DNA from: Arabidopsis thaliana
Taxonomy: Eukaryota; Streptophyta; Magnoliopsida; Brassicales; Brassicaceae
Direction: 5' to 3'
NCBI RefSeq assembly: GCF_000001735.4
Contig: NC_003074.8
Coordinates: 5,766,101-5,830,100 of the forward strand
DNA: 64,000 nt
Shown: positions 54,948 to 64,000 of the stretch, one piece after another
How the letters are laid out: each line of letters opens with the position of its first letter
How positions within the stretch are numbered: position 1 is the stretch's first letter
Position numbers and translations under genes: made by a program
Notes under the pieces: generated by a model
Seen by the model: the letters and a program-made list of their open reading frames with translations, nothing else
Told to the model about the DNA's origin: nothing
Databases searched by the model: none

Positions 54948-57065
54948 ATGAAACCAAAGAGCAAAGTTGCAGAATCTACAGCTGCATCATGTTTTCTCGT
55001 CATGAGCTTGTTATGCAGCTGCATTATTGGTGACCAAATGGAGACTAATAATGAAGGCTTGTCTTACAGTTACTACGAGAAAACTTGTCCCAAAGTCGAA
55101 GAGATAGTGAGATCTTCACTTTCATCAATGTTTATACTTGATCCTACTTCTCCTGCAGCCTTGCTAAGGCTTATGTTTCATGACTGCCAAGTTCAGGTTC
55201 TCTACCTATAGCCAAATCCATCTCTCATTCTCTCTCTCTATAAGAAAATTCTCAATTTTTGTTTCCAACTCAATATAGGGTTAATTTGGTTTGAAAAGTG
55301 TTTATATATTTCGGGATTCGAATTTATACATTTTGTGAATAAACATATCCATTAATTAGATATGATTACTCCGTCAATACATACGACAAATTGGACGTTC
55401 CGCGTTCGTACATGTTATGTGGTACGTTTTTTCTAACATGAGCTTTCGTTTTTTTTTTTTTAATAAATAAACAAAAGCTTGAGACGTTTTATATATAATT
55501 TAAAATTTTTGGTAACTACGTAATTTCTCTTGCACGTGATCGATAAATTTAGAAGACAACAAGATGCGGAAATTTTTAATATTAAGAAAGTAAACAACAT
55601 GCGGAAAATTTGCGAAGACCACTTTAATTAGTTAAAAAATGTTACGCCCCATTGTAGAATATATATATATATATATATGTATGTATGACGAATGAAGTAA
55701 TTTTGTTTCATTTATCAGCGCCCATCATGTCATTTACAACATGGGATATAATGGTTTTGTGACTAAATTCATAGGCATGTTTTTTTATATAATAATGTTG
55801 TTATTTAACTTAAATTTATAGGCATTTGCCAAAATAAAATTATAAGCTAAATAGCAACATTATTATTTTGTTTTATTTGGTTTGATAAATATAGCAAAAC
55901 TAATTTCATTATTCTGACACGTATGAAAAACAGATATAATGGTCGAGGATATATTGGAGATGATCACATGTTGTTAATCTGAGTTATACAATTTATGGAT
56001 GAAAATAATAGATTAGACTAGGCACTTGACCAAAAAAAAAAAAAAAGAGAGACTAAGCACATGCATGAAAATATTCACTGTTTTTTCTGATATAGATAAG
56101 TCACAAAATTTCGTTTCCATACTCTTTGAAAGAGATGGAGAAAAACTCGAATTTGTTCTTCGTATTTATTCCATCTCATCATCATCATTAATTGTTGGGA
56201 ACATGTTACATGTAACAGGGATGTGACGCATCAATCCTACTCGAGCCAATTAGAGACCAACAGTTCACCGAGCTTGATTCAGCCAAGAACTTCGGAATCA
56301 GAAAGAGGGACCTGGTTGGCTCTATCAAAACCTCACTAGAGCTTGAGTGTCCCAAGCAAGTCTCATGCTCTGACGTCATCATCCTCGCCGCCAGAGACGC
56401 CGTGGCTCTCACGGGAGGCCCACTCATCTCCGTGCCATTAGGACGAAAAGACTCCCTCTCCACTCCAAGCAAACACGTGGCAGACTCTGAGCTTCCTCCC
56501 TCCACTGCTGACGTTGACACTACCTTAAGCCTATTCGCTAACAAAGGCATGACCATCGAAGAGTCCGTGGCCATCATGGGTATATAAACATTATTTATAT
56601 CTTATATCTTATGCATATTTAATTCATAGAATAAGATTTCTTCGATCTCTTGTAGGTGCACATACGATAGGAGTCACACATTGCAACAACGTATTATCGC
56701 GTTTCGATAACGCAAACGCGACAAGCGAGAACATGGATCCACGTTTTCAAACGTTCTTGCGTGTTGCTTGTCCAGAGTTTTCTCCAACTTCTCAAGCTGC
56801 GGAAGCCACATTTGTCCCCAACGATCAAACTTCGGTGATCTTCGATACAGCTTATTACGATGATGCCATCGCGGGACGTGGCAATCTTAGGATTGACTCG
56901 GAGATTGGAGCTGATCCACGTACACGTCCATTTGTGGAAGCGTTTGCAGCTGATCAAGACCGTTTCTTCAACGCCTTCTCTTCCGCGTTTGTAAAATTGT
57001 CGTCTTACAAAGTGTTAACCGGGAATGAAGGAGTAATTAGAAGCGTGTGTGACAAGGTTGATTGA
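54948..57065 (+). CDS. PRX29: Class III secretory peroxidase 29
   Basis: Three exons, 54948-55196, 56219-56579 and 56656-57065, give 339 residues, as I recall for peroxidase 29. A signal peptide ([15 protein letters not shown]) precedes the mature N-terminus [17 protein letters not shown]. The distal haem motif reads [18 protein letters not shown], keeping the catalytic Arg and His; most class III enzymes have FHDCFV, so Gln replaces the aromatic residue. The proximal motif [14 protein letters not shown] keeps the haem-ligand His. Other landmarks are [20 protein letters not shown] (usually GRRD) and the final [21 protein letters not shown]. It should oxidise phenolics with hydrogen peroxide in the wall. 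The first intron is long, 1022 bases, with a TA run. Confidence 0.94.
55659..55678. repeat. (AT)n microsatellite in peroxidase intron 1
   Basis: An AT run of about 20 bases followed by GTATGTATG. Confidence 0.85.
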
Positions 57066-59238
57066 TGTATATTTATAATTATCAAATGTTAAAAATATTA
57101 AAAAATATAATTAGTATAAAATTAAAATAGCTTGAAGCATAGTAACCGGACATAGTAAAACCGGGTTACAAAAGAATTAACCATAAACAATTTACCGTTC
57201 TCAAACACTCCTTGCCCAAAATTCATTGGAGAATCAATTTTCACCCCATCGATCAGAATCATTCGAAATGATTAATATCATTGACGCACTACGATGGTGG
57301 ACCTTACGTCCTTGCCACAGTATAACAAATTTTGATTTTAACAAATGGTTTAATGTCTTTTAATGAAATGCTACTTTTTGTTCCCCAGCAAAAAAAAACA
57401 AATGTAATATGCAAATCTGATTTTATACAAAGAAGGCCCAATTTTTATATTTGCTTAAAAGACGCTACAACAGTTCAAAGCCGGTAACATTGAATTCAAT
57501 CCTCTTGCTGCCTAATATATAGTGCTTCACTGGTTCGTTGTGTTTTCTGTAAGTCCATCTTACCGTCTTAATTTTTTTTAAAGCCTCAGATGTATGTCAA
57601 TAATGCTGTAATTTTTTTCTTTTAAAACTACAGGATTTTTTCTTCTTGTTTAAGTTGTAGTGTTGAAGTTTTAGTTATATGAAAACTAGACATTATCGAC
57701 AGAAACTTCAAAAACAAAAACACAAAAGATAAGTTTTAAAAATAAAATTATCAAGAATGAATAAAATAATATATACGATTTTTTTTAATAACTAATATAA
57801 GACATTTTATTTACTTAAAAAAATATTATAAATATTATATTTACCACTTATATTTTATTTTAAAATATATACATACAAAAACTTACAGCTACAACTAATT
57901 CATTTATACCAAAAACTCTACAACAACAAAAGCTACGACAACAGTCAGCACTAAAAAACTACAGCTACAACCCAACCAATCACCTAAATAGTTGTTTATC
58001 TTCTTGGATCAATTCTGATCATAACAATTTATAGTTTACATATATTTCTGAATTATTTATAAAACAAGAAATTTTCTAAAAAAAAAAAAAAAAAAAGGAA
58101 CCAAATATTCGAATTTAAAATAATCGAGAATATCGCATAGTGATCAATATGAATATATGAAATTGACTTGTATAATATGTAGGATTACAACTGATTATAT
58201 ACAGAAACGAAGAGTAATTATGCTGAGTAATGAGTGGAAGAATTACAAGGATACGACTCAATTAGAGGAAGCTGAATAAGCAATTCGTATATGTCAAACA
58301 CAAATATGGATCATCTATACCGTTGCTTGACTTCATTTGATATGCTAGTTTTGGAATTATATTATGTAACACACAGTTCATAAGTTTTGCAGGTAAATAA
58401 AAATGGTGGAGATCTAGAGCTTAACATCAAGCAACATTTGCCATTCTTCATAAAGCAGCAGCATATGTATATTGTATCAGACGACCCATGTAAGAGTCAC
58501 ATCATCTAGAAAAGCAAAGTAATTGAAATTTATGAAGAGTAGAATAGAGAGATACACATTAGCATATGTAATGTAATAGTTTAAGTGACATTTACATTTG
58601 ATGTAAAACAGATTTATTTAATATATGGAACTTTGATTCAGAGTTTCTTTTGAAATTTGAGTTATATATATAGAGAGAGACTATTAATCAGCATACAAAC
58701 AATATATAATTTTTAACAGAAACAATTAAAGATAAAAACTATATACACGTCGGTTTACAAATGACTCAAAAGAATAAGATTTACACGACAGAACTTAACC
58801 GATGTTAAGATTACTAAAACCGACGCAAACGTTTCGACGTATAAGTAAGCGTCATTTCCTAAAGTTAAGTTAATTATATTAACGTCATGCAATGTTACGA
58901 CGGTTTTTAAACCGACGCTATTATGTTAAAGTCAGTTTGAAAATGACGTTAAAGTCAATAATGACCGACGTCAAATACCGTTTCTCTTGTAGCGATCATA
59001 ATTTGGAAAGTGTTGATCATATAACAACATATACTTGGATATTTTTTTTAAAAAAAGTTAGTGTCAAAACAAACATGGATCATAATTTGGAAAGTGTTGA
59101 CTTAAGATGTTACCTTTTTTTTTGTGCAAAAAGATGTTACCTATACAGTATAAATACTGAACAAGTTTGATTGAAATAGTTATCAACATATACTTGGATA
59201 TTTTCCAGGATTAAAAAAAAAAAAAGTTTAGACGAATT
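57066..59238. other. AT-rich intergenic region with transposon traces
   Basis: 2.2 kb between PRX29 and the third SPH gene. The part 57585-57985 has inverted GCTGTAG/CTACAGC words around an AT-rich core. The part 58740-58994 looks like the end of a CACTA element. No gene seen. Confidence 0.5.
58740..58994. mobile_element. Fragment of a CACTA (En/Spm-like) DNA transposon end
   Basis: Read on the minus strand from 58994 the sequence begins CGCTACAAGAGAAACGGT, close to the CACTACAAGAAAACGG start of plant CACTA elements. Behind it are many short ACCGACG, GACGTC and TTAACGTC words in both directions, like CACTA subterminal repeats. The other end was not found and there is no coding capacity. It is probably a degenerate or truncated copy. 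Confidence 0.5.
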
Positions 59239-59643
59239 ATGGGTTCTCTTGAGACATGCTTACTTTTCTTTGTAATGGTTATGTTTATGAGTGCAATTAT
59301 GTCTCGAGCCTCGACGAGTGTAGTGATTTATAATGATCTTGGAGGTGGTTTGCCACTACGGCACCACTGCAAATCAAGAGAGGATGATCTTGGATACCAG
59401 AGTTTAGCACCAGGTAGATCGTGGTCGTTTGGATTTACACCGGATATTTTTGGCCGGACTTTGTTTTACTGTCGTTTTAGTTGGGGAGCTGAGAGTCATA
59501 TATTTGATATCTACAAACAGAGTAGAGACAAAGAATTTCAAGAGTTTGGTTGCAAAAAATGCGAATGGAAAATACGGAAAAATGGACCTTGCAAGTTTTA
59601 TAAGAAGACCGGCATGTTTGATCATTGCTATTCTTGGGATTAA
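59239..59643 (+). CDS. S-protein homologue (SPH), self-incompatibility S1-like
   Basis: An intronless gene for 134 residues. The signal peptide (ETCLLFFVMVMFMSAIMS) is followed by TSVVIYNDLGGGLPLRHHCK, EDDLGYQSLAPGRSWSFGF, FGRTLFYCRFSWG, FDIYKQSRDKEFQEFGCKKC, EWKIRKNGPCKFYKK and FDHCYSWD. Four to six cysteines are placed as in the SPH gene at 27568. That gene and this one are clearly related, although 31 kb apart and on opposite strands. The mature protein is shorter at the N-terminus because the Pro-rich spacer of the other copy is missing. Function is unknown; family knowledge is as for the other SPH genes. It may be At3g17080. Confidence 0.9.
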   Translation: MGSLETCLLFFVMVMFMSAIMSRASTSVVIYNDLGGGLPLRHHCKSREDDLGYQSLAPGRSWSFGFTPDIFGRTLFYCRFSWGAESHIFDIYKQSRDKEFQEFGCKKCEWKIRKNGPCKFYKKTGMFDHCYSWD

Positions 59644-60883
59644 TATCCTTATTTTATAAAACATGTCGTAACTATCAATCTATGTCTGTCTACTTCTTCT
59701 TCTACCTTTTTTTTTCTTTTTTGTATGAGGTAATTGTGTCTTAATATGATATTTTATGGTTTGACCTACAATTCGTTTTCTTTTTTTTTTACTTGTTAAT
59801 GACACAATTATAGTCAAATAATTTTAGAGCGAAGTAACAAAACATTATAAGAATATAATGTGAACTACAATGAGCTTTTCTTTTATGCTTAACGTTCATT
59901 TTTTAACAAAAAAAAAGAATTATAAATAAATAGAGAACAAGTGTTGATCGAAAGAACAACTATGTAAATTATACATTTGTGCTTAACTAAACGCATATCG
60001 ATTAGAGTCCCATTTCATGACCCCGAAACTCAATGAGTCAAACGTAGTGCACAATCTAGTGTAATTTAAAACCAGAAAAAAAAAAAAACTAGTATAATTC
60101 GACATAACCAAATGGCATAGTTAAACGCATGTTGGTGAATGGAGGAAACTAAACCCGCGTGGGAAGGCTTTTCTCGAGTAGTGGAAGTGAAATATTATCT
60201 TAAAACATATACTTTCAATGACATAAATTGGTGAAGATTTACTCCCATAAGTGAAATGCATTACATCTAGAAACTTATCTCTTTTATATTTATTTCCGAT
60301 TTAGCAAAAGAAGTAAGTAGAAAGTCTATTGAGTCAAACCCAAATTTTAAAAAAAATAATGCAAAGAACTTGCATATAAATATTTTACATTATAATTTGT
60401 ATTAAATTTTGATTTAGTAAACATATATAACAAAATTTTCATCTTTCTTTTAATAATATAGTTTTTAGTTTGTTAGATTTTTTTTTTTTAATTTGGGCAA
60501 CACAACAGTTGTGTAATAGTATAGGCAAAGAAAATGGTCGGACAGCTAAGGGAAGATCGCTCTCTCCTCATCAGACAAAAAATTACAAGCGAGAATTTCT
60601 TTGTTCCTTTACGACCGGACAAGACACGTCCGTCATCGTCTTCTACTACTTTCTATCTTACGCCTCTCCCCTTATCCTACGCCAAAACATCTTATCCTGC
60701 GCATCATCCCTTCCATTAAGACCTAGGGTTTTCTCTCTCTCCCATCATTCTCTTCTCCCGATCTCATTTCCATTACCCAATCCCGCTCCTTTTCTCTGAT
60801 TTTGAATCGAACCCTTAATACCCAGAAATCTCACGGTTCCGAGGAGTGGGTTTTTGGGGGTTAGGGTTTTCGAGAGATGTTGA
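59644..60883. other. Intergenic, SPH 3' flank and PP2C promoter with leader
   Basis: AT-rich sequence. From about 60640 it turns pyrimidine-rich, like a 5' leader (CTCTCTCTCCC near 60735). A short overlapping upstream frame begins at 60877. Confidence 0.5.
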
Positions 60884-60945
60884 ATGTCAGGTTCATTGAT
60901 GAATCTGTTTTCTCTCTGCTTCAAGCCATTCGGGCACGTCTGTGA
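60877..60945 (+). promoter_or_regulatory. Upstream open reading frame overlapping the PP2C start
   Basis: An ATG at 60877, seven bases before the PP2C ATG and in another frame, opens 22 codons ([20 protein letters not shown]...) ending at the TGA at 60943-60945, inside the PP2C coding region. Ribosomes starting here would miss the main start. Its context (GAGATGT) has a purine at -3. A regulatory effect is inferred. Confidence 0.45.
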
Positions 60946-63227
60946 TAATTCCGAAGCTGGATCGGGTGGTGGTGGTGGCGTTTCTGGTGGAACCGGCGGT
61001 GAAGGCAAAGACGGATTGCTTTGGTTCCGTGATCTCGGTAAATATTGCGGCGGAGATTTCTCCATGGCTGTGATTCAAGCCAATCAGGTTCTTGAAGATC
61101 AGAGCCAGGTCGAATCCGGTAATTTTGGGACTTTTGTTGGTGTTTACGATGGTCATGGTGGTCCTGAAGCTGCTCGTTATGTCTGTGATCATCTCTTTAA
61201 CCATTTTCGAGGTTCGTAATCCGATTCTTCATTGACACAGTGATTCGTCATTTTGACATTCGAGCTTGAGTGTTTTGAATTGGTTTTTTGGGGAAATACA
61301 TATTTTAGATGAATCCGTTGACTTAATTCTGAACTTTTTGTTCAAATCTTGGTGATGAAGATGGTGATTGGTCAACAAAGTTAGGTACTTTGACTTTTTA
61401 ATCTCGTTGGGGTATAATTAGGTTCCCATTAAGCTAAATGCAAGTTTAGAGCTACAGTCTTTGCATTTAAAAACTGTGTTTATTGACTTCAGAAATAGTA
61501 AAACTTTAGATATGAGTATGCTCTTTGATATATAGGAGTATTTGTAATGCAGTTTGATATATAGGAGGACTCTTTGCATTTCGCATTCCTGGTTCTTTGA
61601 GATTGTTCTTTGCCATTTAGATAAGGGTCCCTGGCTTTTGCATTGATGGTGGAGTGTCATGAATATTACCAGGCTTAAGCAAACTAGGAGTGCACTGTAA
61701 TTATGAAAGGAGGTTGAGCCTCTCTTATGTTTTGATTGCTCAGGCTTTATGGTTATGCAGAAATATCAGCGGAAACACAAGGAGTTGTGACGAGAGAGAC
61801 GATAGAAAGAGCCTTTCATGCGACAGAAGAAGGATTCGCTTCCATTGTGTCAGAGCTGTGGCAAGAAATACCAAATTTGGCAACTGTTGGCACTTGTTGT
61901 TTGGTTGGAGTGATATATCAAAATACTCTTTTTGTGGCAAGTCTTGGAGATTCACGGGTTGTTCTTGGAAAGAAAGGCAACTGTGGCGGACTCTCTGCTA
62001 TTCAGCTGTCGACTGAACACAATGCTAACAATGAAGATATTCGTTGGGAACTCAAGGACTTACATCCTGATGACCCGCAGATCGTTGTGTTCAGGCATGG
62101 AGTTTGGAGAGTTAAGGGCATCATTCAGGTAGTTTCTCATTCTCCTGCCATCCCTTGTGATGTTAATTTTCCAAAAGAAAAATGTAAAATTAGTCACTTA
62201 GACATAACTAGGTTCCTTGTTGTGTTAACTCTCTTTGGTTTCGCAAACTTTGACATATCTACCTTATGCTTGTTTCGGAAGAGCTAAATCATTTTTCTTC
62301 TCTCTTTTTTAGTCTTTGAGCGGTTTGGCCTTTCTTATAAGCTATAGAAAAGTTCATTAGAGGTCTGAGAAGTACAAATCTTTAAAAAGTTTTGAGAATT
62401 AGCAAGTAATGAGGTAGTGCATAAGCAGAATTAGCAAGTAATGGGTTTCTGATGAACTCCATACATATGTACTGAACAAGCTAAATATATGTCTTACGCT
62501 CTTTGTGATGTCTAGTTACCAATAATTAATCATCTCTACCATGCAGCTCTTAAGACTTTCTGATGATTCCCTGTATTTACTGTTCAACTTTGATTCGCTG
62601 TTTATATAGGTATCGAGGTCTATAGGAGACATGTACATGAAACGGCCCGAATTTAACAAGGAGCCAATCAGTCAAAAGTTCAGAATTGCAGAGCCAATGA
62701 AAAGACCCTTGATGTCTGCAACACCAACAATACTCTCTCATCCTCTGCACCCTAATGATTCGTTTCTCATTTTTGCATCTGATGGTCTTTGGGAGCATTT
62801 GACTAACGAAAAAGCAGTTGAGATTGTTCATAACCATCCCCGTGCTGTAAGTTTCTACTTTGATTTCTCTCTTAGATGGCGTTTTTGGTCTAGATAAGTT
62901 TTAGATTGCAGTTTTAAGCGAGTCAAGTCACAAGAATCCTCATTATTACAAATTCGTTAAATATATAAATGATTTCTTGCATTGTGTGTTTCTCTCTATG
63001 TTCAGGGAAGCGCAAAGAGACTGATAAAGGCGGCTCTTCACGAGGCAGCGAGGAAACGTGAGATGAGATATTCAGATCTAAGGAAGATTGACAAGAAAGT
63101 GAGACGACATTTTCATGATGACATCACGGTTATAGTGGTGTTCTTGAACCATGACCTCATATCGAGAGGCCACATCAACTCAACCCAAGACACAACAGTC
63201 TCTATACGGAGTGCTCTTGAACACTGA
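60884..63227 (+). CDS. PP2C.D2: Protein phosphatase 2C, clade D
   Basis: Four exons, 60884-61211, 61761-62128, 62610-62846 and 63006-63227, give 384 residues, as I recall for probable PP2C 42. A Gly-rich insert (residues 27-41) precedes the catalytic fold. PPM motifs are in order: [16 protein letters not shown] near 90 with the metal-binding Asp, [56 protein letters not shown] and the final [10 protein letters not shown]. The extra [20 protein letters not shown] stretch is typical of clade D. Clade D enzymes dephosphorylate the plasma-membrane proton ATPase and are held back by SAUR proteins, which links them to acid growth. A start in the ATG at 60884 matches the length; the in-frame ATG at 60899 is an alternative. 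Confidence 0.95.
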
Positions 63228-64000
63228 GAATCCCAAACATTTTACAACAATGTTTCTTCTTACTTGATTATATGACTTTTGCCTAGAATGAATAAAAAAA
63301 AGGCAACATATGGAAAAAACCAAAAATGAAAAAAACAACATCATTATCGTACGTAATGAGTTCTCTCTTGTATTAAGCGGCTATGTTTGACTTTTGGTGT
63401 TTCTCTTCAAAGTTCTGATGAGTTCCAAGTCTTTTACTTCTTGCCGTTCGTCAAAAGTATGTAATGTAACATAGCCGTGTAACCATACTATTCTCGAATG
63501 TAACATCAAGTCTCTAATCAAAATTGTTTTGGTAACTTATAATTATTCTTCATTCCCGAACAGTGGTTATTCTTCAACATTTCTAGGTTTAACTTTATTG
63601 ATCAAAAAAGATTTTAAGATGCTCTTGGATTACTGTTTCGATATTTATGTGCCACAGTTGTCAACTCTTCATACTATCTCAAATTTGCGGTTTCGGTGAA
63701 ATACTTAATTTTCGTACGGATTTGATTTGGAGAACAAAGTCGTGGAGCAACGTTTGGCTTCAACATTTTACTTATGCAAGACTTAAATGTTAGTTCTGAT
63801 TAAATGGATTCATGGACCTTTTCTAAAAAATATCAAATACAATTCCATAAATCTATAAAGTTCTTGTTAATACTAAAACCTTTGAGAGTACTAATGAAAG
63901 AAAAATCAGATTAAGCTTTCTAGGCTGCATTATGCATCAAAAAGAAGTTGAATGTCAATCAACAACTCAGAGCCCAGTGCATATTCATCATCTTTTCCTT
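63228..64000. other. PP2C 3' flank and intergenic
   Basis: AT-rich sequence with an AATAAA at about 63289-63294 that could serve as a polyadenylation signal for the PP2C gene. No further gene start seen before the window ends. Confidence 0.45.

Overview
The window reads as a nuclear segment of a small, AT-rich plant genome. I recognise it as Arabidopsis thaliana chromosome 3, roughly the At3g16880 to At3g17090 interval. That assignment is from memory of gene content, order and protein lengths, not from a search. Plant-type genes with short GT-AG introns, plastid, mitochondrial and peroxisomal proteins, and families typical of Brassicaceae (F-box/FBA, defensin-like peptides, S-protein homologues, REM B3 proteins) all agree.

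Layout. 1-2.3 kb: an F-box/FBA gene with an eroded second copy upstream. 2.3-4.3 kb: PPR40 (minus). 4.4-6.8 kb: a mixed cluster of a LURP-one-related remnant, a defensin-like gene (minus) and an intact LURP-one-related gene (plus). 7.1-9.3 kb: peroxisomal AAE7 (minus). 10.6-11.7 kb: chitinase-like CTL2 (minus). 11.7-15.9 kb: a gene-poor stretch holding remnants of a neprosin-domain gene and of a defensin-like gene. 15.9-19.9 kb: CAMTA6 (plus). 20.4-24.3 kb: plastid lipoamide dehydrogenase LPD1 (minus). 24.7-28.0 kb: an unrecognised broken gene and two S-protein homologue (SPH) genes, one interrupted by a stop, with a Helitron-like element between them. 28.4-33.4 kb: NRPB9A (plus), TENA_E (minus), UBC32 (plus). 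34.4-36.2 kb: a REM-type double-B3 gene (plus). 36.6-38.0 kb: a universal stress protein (minus). 38.4-42.4 kb: an OB-fold protein (minus). 42.85-43.14 kb: a fragment of a PRP16-like DEAH helicase gene. 43.3-46.5 kb: HCF107 (minus). 48.6-50.4 kb: a secreted glycine-rich protein gene (plus). 50.9-52.4 kb: a pectinesterase (minus). 54.9-57.1 kb: class III peroxidase 29 (plus). 59.2-59.6 kb: a third SPH gene. 60.9-63.2 kb: a clade D PP2C (plus).

There are no operons; each gene is its own transcription unit. Some genes share cellular settings: LPD1 and HCF107 act in the plastid, AAE7 in the peroxisome, PPR40 in the mitochondrion, UBC32 in the ER membrane; CTL2, the pectinesterase, the peroxidase and the glycine-rich protein are cell-wall or secreted proteins. 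Exon coordinates were worked out by hand from splice signals and frame. Most predicted lengths equal the protein length I remember for the named gene.

The most interesting material is in the spaces between conserved genes: partial tandem copies, a captured helicase fragment, a Helitron-like element, and a 686-bp AT-rich insertion in the glycine-rich gene that can be spliced out in frame and lies between 9-bp direct repeats. I found no tRNA, rRNA or CRISPR array, and no clear new multi-gene system.
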